Shown: piece by piece, positions 1-7,713 of the stretch
How positions within the stretch are numbered: position 1 is the stretch's first letter
Layout: every line of letters begins with the position of its first letter
Source of the DNA: Pseudomonadota bacterium
GTDB lineage: Bacteria > Bdellovibrionota_B > Oligoflexia > Oligoflexales > Bin106
Assembly: GCA_026710525.1 (NCBI GenBank)
Contig: JAPOQT010000217.1
Span: 1-15,320 of the forward strand
Reading direction: 5' to 3'
Length of the DNA: 15,320 nucleotides
Position numbers and translations under genes: made by a program
The notes under the pieces: model-generated
Database searches by the model: none
The model's input: only the letters and a program-made list of their open reading frames with translations
What the model was told of the DNA's origin: nothing

Positions 1-975
1 CATCGGTTTATTTGTGACGAGCTGTGTTTAGCAGTAATTACCGGTCAAAAAACTCCTGACGAACGTTTTCCAGGATCCGTTGCCACACATACGTTAGAAG
101 CATTGATGCAGGACGGTAAAGCTTTACAAGTTGGCACCAGCCACTTTCTCGGACAGAATTTTGCGAAAGCCTATCAAATTAAGTTTCATAATAAAGAGGA
201 CACTGAGGAATACGCCTGGACAACATCGTGGGGTGTGTCAACGCGGTTAATTGGTGGCTTAATTATGACTCATGGCGACGATCATGGTTTAGTCTTACCT
301 CCTGCTGTTGCGCCAAAGCAAATTGTTATTTTGCCAATAACCGGAAGACATCATTCGCCGGAAGAGATTCTTACTTATGCTCAAGAACTTAAACTCATGA
401 TTGCTAAAGTCAGTTGGCAAGGACAACCGGTTCGAGTGTTTGTTGATCAACGAGATCTCCGTGGTGGTGAAAAAAAATGGCAACAAGTTAAAAAAGGTGT
501 GCCCCTTATTATTGAAATAGGCCCCCATGAAGTCACTCGTCAGGAAGTATCATATCTCTGTCGGTACCAAGGCACGGAAGGAGGCAAGAAATTTCCTCAA
601 GTAACTATGGCAAAATCTGACTTTTTAGCACAACTAACAACTCTACTCTCATCAGCCCAGGAATACTTGCAAAAAAAAGCTAAACAAAAAATTTCTCAAC
701 ATACTCGCTTTATCAACGATCAATCCCAATTAGTCGATTATTTTTCCCGAGATAATCCCGCTTTTGTCCTTGCACCTTGGTGTCAAGCAGCCATCAAACA
801 TCCTCTTTTAAAAACTCTTAAAATCACACCTAGGGTGATACCTAGAGATCAGGAAATGGTCACCCTCAAGGAAGTAAAAGGTTTTCCGACAGGTGACCTC
901 GAATGTCAGGATCAAAAGTGTGTGTTTACTGGTCAGACTGCTGAATGTTATGTCGTCTTTGCCAGGGCTTACTAG
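1..975 (+). CDS. proS: Prolyl-tRNA synthetase, C-terminal part (archaeal/eukaryote-like type, partial at 5' end)
   Basis: This cytoplasmic enzyme charges tRNA-Pro with proline using ATP. The reading frame is open from base 1, so the start lies outside the window; 324 residues are visible. The fragment begins in the class II catalytic core (ITGQKTPDERFPG, then MQDGKALQVGTSHFLGQNFA) and contains class II motif 3 near fragment residues 77-94 (WGVSTRLIGG followed by THGDD). An anticodon-binding domain starts at about residue 104 (VAPKQIVILPI). The protein ends in the C-terminal domain typical of this type, with the characteristic final tyrosine (VVFARAY). No bacterial-type editing insertion is visible in the fragment. 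In the Thermus-type enzyme the C-terminal domain binds zinc through four cysteines. Here only one cysteine of each pair is clear (Cys261 and Cys307; Thr310 stands where the fourth would be), so zinc binding is doubtful, as in many bacterial members. The next gene is convergent. Confidence 0.95.
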   Translation, partial: HRFICDELCLAVITGQKTPDERFPGSVATHTLEALMQDGKALQVGTSHFLGQNFAKAYQIKFHNKEDTEEYAWTTSWGVSTRLIGGLIMTHGDDHGLVLPPAVAPKQIVILPITGRHHSPEEILTYAQELKLMIAKVSWQGQPVRVFVDQRDLRGGEKKWQQVKKGVPLIIEIGPHEVTRQEVSYLCRYQGTEGGKKFPQVTMAKSDFLAQLTTLLSSAQEYLQKKAKQKISQHTRFINDQSQLVDYFSRDNPAFVLAPWCQAAIKHPLLKTLKITPRVIPRDQEMVTLKEVKGFPTGDLECQDQKCVFTGQTAECYVVFARAY

Positions 976-1025
976 CCTTCATTATGTGACAACATTTCCC
1001 TATCTCCCTGGTCTCTTTTTCTCGC

Positions 1026-1039
1026 TGAATTTGACCACA
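1026..1039. repeat. 14-base direct repeat of the tatC 3' end (second copy at 1280-1293)
   Basis: The 14 bases TGAATTTGACCACA occur exactly here and again at 1280-1293, inside the 3' end of tatC. The bases to the left are also T/C-rich and partly matching. Read on the minus strand, this copy gives VVKFSEKK followed by a stop a few codons later, against VVKFIEKK in TatC. It may be a decayed remnant of a duplicated tatC tail, or chance similarity in AT-rich DNA. The match is seen directly; the origin is inference. Confidence 0.4.
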
Positions 1040-1146
1040 GTTATCATTTCTGAAGTCACTAAACCCAGTTAAACGTGGCTTCAAGAAATTCACTTGACGG
1101 TGACTCTTAAGAAAATCTAAGGGATCATATATTTCAAAGGAATATA

Positions 1147-1200
1147 ATGAGTACCATTAAGAATTTAAAGGTTACTTTAGCTAAGTCATTATCTCTCTGA
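1147..1200 (+). other. 17-codon mini-ORF with a good ribosome binding site (possible rpmD-like remnant)
   Basis: This short frame encodes MSTIKNLKVTLAKSLSL. An AAAGGA Shine-Dalgarno-like sequence lies at 1136-1141, five bases before the ATG. The peptide resembles the first residues of ribosomal protein L30, which typically contain a K-x-IKVT-x-x-KS-type stretch, but it stops where L30 would continue with its GR and RATxxGLGL segments. No L30 continuation is visible downstream in this frame. It could be a relic of rpmD, a tiny peptide gene, or chance. Seventeen residues cannot settle this. It sits alone between the convergent proS and tatC genes. Confidence 0.2.
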
Positions 1201-1241
1201 ATACTGAGTTGCCATGATTCTCGCCAGGGATGACTCATTTC

Positions 1242-2018
1242 TTATACTTCCATAGGTGCCTTATCTTCTTTCTTTTCGATGAATTTGACCACAAAAAGAC
1301 CCAATTCATAAAGAAGATATAGGGGAACTGCTAAACCTACCTGGGAAACCCAATCAGGTGGTGTGAGTAATGCTGAAAAAACAAAACAGCCTATGATCAC
1401 ATATTTTCTTGCCTTGACCAAACTCTCACTAGTGATTAACCCTGATAAGGTTAATATAAGAATCACAAGTGGTAACTGAAAAGCTAAGCCAAAACCTAGG
1501 ACCAAAGTCGAGAAAAATGAAATATAACTTTTAAGAGTCAGTTGGGCCGTGGCAAAATCTTTGCCAAAGTGAATCAAAAACTCTAGGGTAAGTGGTAACA
1601 TGATAAAAAAACAAAATAGAACACCTAACCAAAAAAGGAACAGGGATAATAAAAGAAACCAGGAAAAATATTTCCGTTCTTTTAAGTAAAGACCGGGTTG
1701 AGCAAAACGCCATACCTGATAAATCCAAAACGGCGCTGCTATAATAAGAGCACTAAGCAAAGAGACACGTAAACTCACCAGAAAAGGCTCAGTGACCTCA
1801 ATAAAATTCAACTCGAAATTCTCACCCAATCTCTTGAGTGGCCACTTAAGTATTTTAATAAGATCAGCAGAAAAAGCCATAGAAATGACAAACAGTAAGA
1901 AAATCACTAGTAACGATCGAATCAACCGGCTACGGAGCTCACCCAAATGGTAAATTAATGGGCTCTCATCTGGCTCATTAACACCTGAATAATCCTGATC
2001 ACTCATGTTATCAGTCAT
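1242..2018 (-). CDS. tatC: Sec-independent (twin-arginine) protein translocase subunit TatC
   Basis: TatC is the inner-membrane core of the Tat system. It recognises twin-arginine signal peptides and works with TatA/TatB to export folded proteins. The 258-residue length fits the family. The cytoplasmic N-terminus carries HLGELRSR (residues 24-31), with Glu27 matching the conserved N-terminal glutamate. QPGLYLKERK (107-116) matches the conserved first cytoplasmic loop with its glutamate at 114, and LTPPDWVSQ (218-226) precedes the last helices. Six hydrophobic segments can be traced at about residues 34-54, 80-105, 118-142, 163-190, 206-219 and 226-245. The ATG at 2018 is preceded by AGGAG at 2026-2030 with a seven-base spacer, so I prefer it to the internal Met5. 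It lies 57 bases downstream of polA on the same strand and is probably co-transcribed with it. No tatA or tatB is present in the window. Confidence 0.95.
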   Translation of the reverse strand: MTDNMSDQDYSGVNEPDESPLIYHLGELRSRLIRSLLVIFLLFVISMAFSADLIKILKWPLKRLGENFELNFIEVTEPFLVSLRVSLLSALIIAAPFWIYQVWRFAQPGLYLKERKYFSWFLLLSLFLFWLGVLFCFFIMLPLTLEFLIHFGKDFATAQLTLKSYISFFSTLVLGFGLAFQLPLVILILTLSGLITSESLVKARKYVIIGCFVFSALLTPPDWVSQVGLAVPLYLLYELGLFVVKFIEKKEDKAPMEV

Positions 2019-2075
2019 AGCAAAGCTCCTGGTTATGATCGAGTGATGCTGTATCAGCTACTTAACAGCCTTCTG

Positions 2076-5033
2076 TTAGTGAGCCTCTAACCAATTTTTA
2101 CCCACACCAATAGAGACTTTAAGGGGCACAGAAAAATTTTCCGCATCTTCCATCTCTTTTCTAATGATTAACATCGCCTGTTGATGACTGTCTTGGTCGC
2201 ATTCAAACAAGAGCTCATCATGAATTTGGAGTAACATACGGCATGGTAACTGTGACTCCTCGAGTGCTTGATCAACCTTAATCATAGCCATCTTCATGAG
2301 ATCAGCTGCTGTTCCTTGAATAGGACTGTTACGAGCTGTTCCTGGTTTCCCCCGACCCTGATGGTCACCATCCATCGTACGCATCCGACCATTAAATGTT
2401 AGGGTGTACCCTTGCTCAGCGACAAATTTTTCCATAGATTCCATATAATCAGCCACCCCTTTAAACCCATTAAAATAATCTTTAATCAACGATGAGGCCT
2501 CACCCACTGACACCTGGATAATCTTAGCCAGCTTCTTGGCGCCCATACCATAGATAATGCCGTAATTAATCGCTTTCGCCATATCACGATCACGGGGAGT
2601 AACTTTCGTGATCGTTTTACGCAACATTTGAGCAGCTGTTGCCATATGAATATCTTTATCGCTGTTGAAAGCTTCCATAAGATTAGGATCTTGACACAAG
2701 TGAGCTAAGACCCTCAGTTCAATCTGAGAGTAATCAGCACTAATCATCACCTGATGGGGATGTTCTGCGCGAAAAGCTCGACGTATTTCTTTGCCAAGGT
2801 CACTACGAATAGGAATATTCTGTAAATTTGGCCGCTCAGAGCTCATCCGTCCGGTAACAGTGCCCATTTGATTAAAAGATGTGTGTAACCGGCCTGTTTC
2901 TTTTGATACGAGCTCAGGTAAGGCATCGGCATAGGTATTTTTGATTTTTGCTAACTTACGGTAGCTTAAGATATGGGAAATCAAAGGATTCGGTAACAGT
3001 TTTAATAAGGCCGATTCTCGAGTAGAGAAGTTATCTGATTTCTTTGTTTTCCCAAGTTTTACCGAAGCAATTTCATGAAGTCTTAGTTTTTGGTAAATCA
3101 CCTTACCGAGTTGTTGTGGCGATTGGATATTGAAAGTGGTACCAGCCAATGAGTGAATTTCTTCAGTGAGTCGGTCTAATTCTGATGTTAGCCATAACGA
3201 AAGGTCAGCCAGTAACTGCCGGTCTAAATACACACCCATCCTCTCCATTTTAAATAAAATATAAGACAAGGGTGTTTCAATATGGTGAAGAACATAATTC
3301 ATCTCGCTAATGCGATACGATGGTTGGTAAAACTTCACATATAAAAGAGCTTGGGTAAAAGAAGCAAGTATGCCATATGTTTGATTGAGGGCATCACCTG
3401 CTCGCCACCTTAAGAGTGGCGACACAGCAAGTTCCCGCTGAGCACATTTTATGAGGTGCTTTGAAGACTCGCGAGCCAGCACCAAACCCTCAATCACCTG
3501 TAAATCACAAAATACATAGGGCTGCACCTGAAAACCATACTTAGCTAAAAGATGCATGCCTGTTTTACCATCATAGGTTACGATAGGGACCTGGGATTGA
3601 AATAAAATATCACATAAGAGACCTGAAATCTGATTGTCACCATCACTTTTAAGCCCATGCTCTGAAAAGACAAACTGCACACTCGTCATTAACTCTTGAG
3701 TAGCATCACGAGCACTCCCCGTCAGCCGGTTCATCAAAGGCTCTGGAGACAAGATTGCGGTCTTGGGATCAACAGCAAACAATAAAAAATGAATGACAAA
3801 CACTAACTCTGAATCATCTGAAGAATTATTAGGACTTTGAGCTGTATAACAAGAAAAGAAAATCATATGAGACGACAAGGCTTTGTGTCGCAAAGACGGC
3901 GGTAAGGTGTGGCCCGGTGCTGCCGGATAACTATATTCCTTGGTAGCAGCAATCAGATGCTCAAGCTCTTCATCAGCAAACACTAATTTCAAAGGGTTTG
4001 AGTGTGTCTTAGTATGGTCAGAAACGGTACCTTCCTCCTCATGAGTAGTTGTTGAGGTACCATGGGGGGAAAAAGGAGCCACAAAAGATGGTGGTGGTAA
4101 ATTAGGGAAATAACGTTTTTGAATGGAGTTAAACTCACACTTCAGGACAAATTTAAAGAGAGATCGGTTGGATTCTCCCCAAGACTGTTCATTAACTCTT
4201 GCGTCATGAAGGTTCACCGACAACTCGAGATCATCTTTGAGGGTGACCAGCTGCTCAGAAATATAAGCATTTTCTTTGCCCGCATTTAACTTATCACCCA
4301 CACTTTTCCCAGAAAAACTCTCAATGTTTTCATAAACCTCATCAAGACTAGAAAAATTCTTCAGAAGTTTTGCCGCCGTGACTTTGCCAATACCGGCCAC
4401 TCCAGGAATATGGTCGGAAGGATCACCAATCAAGGCCTGAGCCGGTATCACCTTATTAGGAGGCACACCAAAATATTCGATTACCTCAGGGGTGCCTATC
4501 ATCTGATGGGTGCCATTATTTTTAGGCTTACAGATTCGAATATGCTCGTTCACCAGTTGCATCATATCTTTATCATTGGTTATTACCCGAATATGAAGAG
4601 GAGGAGCATCTGAGGGTCGTGGCGGATCAAAAAATAAGTTTGGTTTGCGAGCTAATGTTGCTATAATGTCATCAGCCTCGCAGCCAGGCACTACGACCAC
4701 AGGAACTCCCAAGAGATGAAATAACTCAAAAATTTTAGGAATCTGTTCCGCTAATTCTTCCGGCATATCTTTCCGATTAGCTTTATATTCAGAATAGATC
4801 TGATGTCTGAATGTGGTTTCTTTAGAATCACAAGCCGCAACAAGATAATGGGGTTTTTCTTGACTATAAAGATTAAATAACCCTCGAATTATGCCAAAGA
4901 TAGCCGATGTAGGAAAACCTGCTGAAGTAAAAAAACCATGGTCGCTATGAACTCGAGTGAGTGCATGGTAGTGACGAAAAGCCATGGACATGACATCAAT
5001 AAGATACAGGGTTTCCTCTTGTTGTGGCTTCAT
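2076..5033 (-). CDS. polA: DNA polymerase I with a degenerate proofreading domain
   Basis: Pol I fills gaps and removes RNA primers during replication and repair. At 985 residues it is longer than E. coli Pol I (928). The 5' nuclease domain (about 1-300) has its acidic sites: LIDVMSMAF, CEADDII (118-124), NDKD (153-156), GDPSDHIPG (203-211) and a helix-hairpin-helix GVAGIG. The middle domain (about 345-570) is divergent: the DxE of exonuclease motif I is not found, the motif II aspartate appears kept (YDGKTG, Asp488), and motif III reads W543-RAG-D547 instead of YxxxD. The polymerase domain is intact, with motif A DYSQIELR (Asp767), motif B R816-x3-K820-x3-Y824 and motif C QIHDE (936-940). 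So it is probably an active polymerase and 5' nuclease lacking normal 3'-5' proofreading. A Ser/Thr/Pro/Glu-rich linker occupies about residues 312-346. AGG at 5040-5042 serves the ATG, six bases away. tatC follows downstream. Confidence 0.97.
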   Translation of the reverse strand: MKPQQEETLYLIDVMSMAFRHYHALTRVHSDHGFFTSAGFPTSAIFGIIRGLFNLYSQEKPHYLVAACDSKETTFRHQIYSEYKANRKDMPEELAEQIPKIFELFHLLGVPVVVVPGCEADDIIATLARKPNLFFDPPRPSDAPPLHIRVITNDKDMMQLVNEHIRICKPKNNGTHQMIGTPEVIEYFGVPPNKVIPAQALIGDPSDHIPGVAGIGKVTAAKLLKNFSSLDEVYENIESFSGKSVGDKLNAGKENAYISEQLVTLKDDLELSVNLHDARVNEQSWGESNRSLFKFVLKCEFNSIQKRYFPNLPPPSFVAPFSPHGTSTTTHEEEGTVSDHTKTHSNPLKLVFADEELEHLIAATKEYSYPAAPGHTLPPSLRHKALSSHMIFFSCYTAQSPNNSSDDSELVFVIHFLLFAVDPKTAILSPEPLMNRLTGSARDATQELMTSVQFVFSEHGLKSDGDNQISGLLCDILFQSQVPIVTYDGKTGMHLLAKYGFQVQPYVFCDLQVIEGLVLARESSKHLIKCAQRELAVSPLLRWRAGDALNQTYGILASFTQALLYVKFYQPSYRISEMNYVLHHIETPLSYILFKMERMGVYLDRQLLADLSLWLTSELDRLTEEIHSLAGTTFNIQSPQQLGKVIYQKLRLHEIASVKLGKTKKSDNFSTRESALLKLLPNPLISHILSYRKLAKIKNTYADALPELVSKETGRLHTSFNQMGTVTGRMSSERPNLQNIPIRSDLGKEIRRAFRAEHPHQVMISADYSQIELRVLAHLCQDPNLMEAFNSDKDIHMATAAQMLRKTITKVTPRDRDMAKAINYGIIYGMGAKKLAKIIQVSVGEASSLIKDYFNGFKGVADYMESMEKFVAEQGYTLTFNGRMRTMDGDHQGRGKPGTARNSPIQGTAADLMKMAMIKVDQALEESQLPCRMLLQIHDELLFECDQDSHQQAMLIIRKEMEDAENFSVPLKVSIGVGKNWLEAH

Positions 5034-5097
5034 AATTAACCTAAGTCAGTTGAACAAAAAAGGATAGTACTTAATAACATTAACGTTACTCAAAGTA

Positions 5098-5125
5098 TTC
5101 ACAAGAAGTCGTGATAATCTATAGT
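5098..5125 (+). promoter_or_regulatory. Candidate sigma70-type promoter for the protease gene
   Basis: TTCACA at 5098-5103 and TATAGT at 5120-5125 are separated by 16 bases. The distance to the protease start at 5267 implies a leader of roughly 135 bases. This is a consensus match by eye only, in AT-rich DNA where chance matches are common. Confidence 0.35.
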
Positions 5126-5169
5126 AGAGACTAAAGATCACCCATAACACCTCAATCGAGTAACCCTCT

Positions 5170-5197
5170 ATCATGCCACAGAACCTCTGAAAGTCAA
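5170..5197 (-). promoter_or_regulatory. Candidate sigma70-type promoter for polA-tatC
   Basis: On the minus strand, TTGACT (5197-5192) and CATGAT (5175-5170) are separated by 16 bases. The -35 box matches the consensus at five of six positions and the -10 box at four. Transcription would enter polA after a leader of about 130 bases. It faces the candidate plus-strand promoter at 5098-5125, so the two leaders would overlap. Assigned by eye only. Confidence 0.35.
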
Positions 5198-5266
5198 AAA
5201 TAACATCCACCATTAGTTGTATGAATTTATCTCACCCTTAAAGAGCTGTAAAATTGGACAAGTAAC

Positions 5267-7393
5267 ATGCTTCAGAAAAAAATCACGAAGGTTATGTTTA
5301 CCAGTTTTGTCACCCTCTGTGTATTGCTATCCCTGTTATCTACAGGTAGCAAACGGGTATATGCCCTCGACTGTGGTGATGTGAGAGAGCTAACCAAAAT
5401 GTACACTAAAAATCACTTAACACACAAATCATTTAGTGCTGATATTGCTCGCAGAACCGTCAATCATCTCATTAGTAGTTGGGATTCGACAAAAAGCTAT
5501 TTCCTTGAGTCAGACATCGATCGTTTTTATGACACTTATGGTAAGAACTTGGGGGCTCTTATTGGGAAATCTGATTGTTCTTTAGCCTTTGATATTGCCG
5601 ACACGTATATCAAAAGATTTCAAGAGGCCTTAGAGAGTATTTATGCCATTATTGACAGCGACCATGATTTTTCTTTACCTGAAACGATGATGATCGATTT
5701 GGATTTTTTTGAATTCGCGCGAACAATAAAAGAGCAACAAGAACGTTGGCGTAAAAGAATTAAATATCAACATTTACAACTCATCGATGAACTCACAGAC
5801 AAAGAGATTCAGCAACGTTTAAAAAAACGCTATGCGCTGATCAAAAAACGTCATGATGAATTAGAACTATCGGATATATATAGTCAGTTAATGAAAGCTT
5901 ATGCCAACGCTTTAGATCCTCATTCAGCTTATATTTCACCCGCTGATTTAGAGAGTTTTCAAATGAACATGCGACTGTCTTTGGAGGGCATTGGTATCAC
6001 TGTGAGTAGCGAAGACGGTTTTACACGGGTAATTCAAGTATTAGCAGGCGGTGCTGCTGATAAACAGGGCGAACTCAAATCAGGAGATAAGATTATTGCT
6101 GTCGCCCAAGGAAACCGTAAATTTGTCGATGTGATCGATAGTGACCTGAGTGATGTTGTTCAGCTGATTCGAGGCAAGAGAGGTACCCTAGTCAAACTGA
6201 GAATCTTAAGGAAATCAGGTGGTGAGGTTATGAAAAAAACGGTGGCCATTATTCGCGAGAAAATTGCCCTCAAAAGCCAACAGGTCAATGAATTCACCTA
6301 TGAAATCAACGATGTTCTCAAAGAGCGCACCATTAAGATCGGTGTTGTGGTAGTGCCTTCTTTTTACACAGAGCTTTTAGGAGGCTCATCAAAAAAACGA
6401 ACCGATTCGTATAAAAATGTCACCCACGATGTTGAAATAGCTGTTAAAAACCTGATGAAAGAGCAGGTAGAGGGGATTGTTATTGATTTACGTAATAATT
6501 CAGGAGGTAGCCTTGATGAATCAGTTAAAATGTCTGGTTTGTTTATTCCTGATGCCCTTGTGGTGCAAACAAAAAACGTGACAATTGAGCAATCTCAGGC
6601 TCGTGATGGCAAACTCATCTACGATGGTCCTCTCGTTGTCCTCGTTGATCTACTGTCAGCAAGTGCTAGTGAGATTTTTGCGGGAGCGATGAAAGATCAT
6701 AATCGGGCTATTATTGTTGGTGGTGATCATACCTTTGGTAAAGGTACGGTTCAGCGTCATATCTTACTCGGTGAAGATAAGGGGGCGATTAATGTCACCA
6801 TTTCCAAGTTTTATACACCAAATGGTCAATCGACCCAACTCAAAGGAGTGTCTTCTCATATCGCCTTCCCTTCCTTGTTAGAAGAGTATAAAATCGGAGA
6901 AAAATTTAATGAACATCCCCTTGAGTGGGATGCTATCCCATCAGGTAAATTGCTAAAATTACCCTATGTTAATTCAACCTATATCACAAAACTCAAAGAT
7001 TATAGTAACTTAAGGCGTCAAGAAAACCAAGATTTTATCAAGCTATCAAAAGATATTAAACGAACTCGACAAAACAAGAAAGAAGGTACTCCCGTATCGC
7101 TACAGCTAACTGATGATGACCTGGAGCAGATGAGTAGTCAAGATGACCAAGATGAATCTCAGGATAGTGAGCCCAATACCTTTGGTGAGGTTAAAGCCTC
7201 TGATCTAGAGACTGATTTTTATCTCCGTGAATCGATTTTTATTGCTTCTGACTATGCCTATTTGTTGAGAAGAGAGGTGCCTTCGAAAGGCTACCAAATC
7301 ATGCCGAAAGAATCTGCTGATAACAATTCATTAACCCAATTTCATGATAATTGTCTCATACAACACTCAGTTTCTACCCTAATCGGTTGCTAG
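5267..7393 (+). CDS. prc: Carboxy-terminal processing protease, Prc/Tsp type (S41 family)
   Basis: This is a periplasmic serine protease that cleaves proteins after recognising their C-termini. E. coli Prc trims FtsI and controls murein hydrolase levels; the substrates here are unknown. An N-terminal hydrophobic segment after KKITK, ending near VYA at about residue 34, looks like a signal peptide. An N-terminal helical domain (about 40-230) leads into a PDZ domain (about 235-325, with LEGIGI and GGAADKQGELKSGDKI). The S41 domain has IDLRNNSGG near 406-414 and the Ser-Lys catalytic region. By alignment to E. coli Ser430/Asp441/Lys455, the catalytic residues are Ser466 (in SASASEI), Asp477 and Lys492 (in TFGKGTVQ), with one extra residue before the lysine. 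A charged Prc-type tail (about 560-708) completes a 708-residue protein, close to E. coli's 682. The ribosome binding site is weak. It is divergent from polA. Confidence 0.93.
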   Translation: MLQKKITKVMFTSFVTLCVLLSLLSTGSKRVYALDCGDVRELTKMYTKNHLTHKSFSADIARRTVNHLISSWDSTKSYFLESDIDRFYDTYGKNLGALIGKSDCSLAFDIADTYIKRFQEALESIYAIIDSDHDFSLPETMMIDLDFFEFARTIKEQQERWRKRIKYQHLQLIDELTDKEIQQRLKKRYALIKKRHDELELSDIYSQLMKAYANALDPHSAYISPADLESFQMNMRLSLEGIGITVSSEDGFTRVIQVLAGGAADKQGELKSGDKIIAVAQGNRKFVDVIDSDLSDVVQLIRGKRGTLVKLRILRKSGGEVMKKTVAIIREKIALKSQQVNEFTYEINDVLKERTIKIGVVVVPSFYTELLGGSSKKRTDSYKNVTHDVEIAVKNLMKEQVEGIVIDLRNNSGGSLDESVKMSGLFIPDALVVQTKNVTIEQSQARDGKLIYDGPLVVLVDLLSASASEIFAGAMKDHNRAIIVGGDHTFGKGTVQRHILLGEDKGAINVTISKFYTPNGQSTQLKGVSSHIAFPSLLEEYKIGEKFNEHPLEWDAIPSGKLLKLPYVNSTYITKLKDYSNLRRQENQDFIKLSKDIKRTRQNKKEGTPVSLQLTDDDLEQMSSQDDQDESQDSEPNTFGEVKASDLETDFYLRESIFIASDYAYLLRREVPSKGYQIMPKESADNNSLTQFHDNCLIQHSVSTLIGC

Positions 7394-7713
7394 TGTGAGG
7401 GCTAGGCCACACCGAGAAGCACACTTACCCTGCACATAGTAACAACCAGTGTGTTGCCATATACTGCCACTTGACCCAGACCACTAAGGCATAACTTTTG
7501 ATTTCTCATATTCTCAAGTAAAATAGAAAACGGATACCGACTCTTATATGATAGACTCGTTATCTGTTTTGCATCAATCATTATCATAATAACACCGATG
7601 CCTTAAATCACTTTAGCAATGAACTTGGGTGGCTAGTAACATCTATTCTACTTTTAACCTCGCTTATGATATAAATCAAACCTTGCGAAGTCACACTCAC
7701 TTAGGTTGGCTGT
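7394..7713. other. Gene-free region between prc and gcvT
   Basis: These 320 bases hold no convincing gene. A minus-strand frame of 61 codons (7402-7587) has no ribosome binding site and no recognisable product. Near the left end, AGTGTG at 7392-7397 (overlapping the prc stop codon) and AGTGTG at 7448-7453 are both complementary to CACACT at 7420-7425, so two mutually exclusive six-base-pair hairpins are possible. No T-run follows, so a normal intrinsic terminator is not supported. AT-rich TATGAT (7665-7670) or TATAAA (7670-7675) could be the -10 box of a gcvT promoter, but no good -35 box is visible. I looked for a glycine riboswitch, which often precedes gcvT, and could not recognise its conserved core. 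Confidence 0.4.

Noticed and set aside
1201..1241. Hairpin terminator after tatC
   Set aside because: TGAGT and ACTCA arms flank about 23 bases, but the stem is only five pairs and no T-run follows.
7402..7587. Minus-strand frame of 61 codons after prc
   Set aside because: It has no ribosome binding site and no recognisable motif; the start lies in AT-rich repeats (ATGATAATGATTGATG). Most likely a chance frame.
7394..7713. Glycine riboswitch upstream of gcvT
   Set aside because: Such riboswitches are common before gcvT, but I could not find the conserved GGAGAG-type core or paired aptamers here. A covariance-model search of this region would be decisive.
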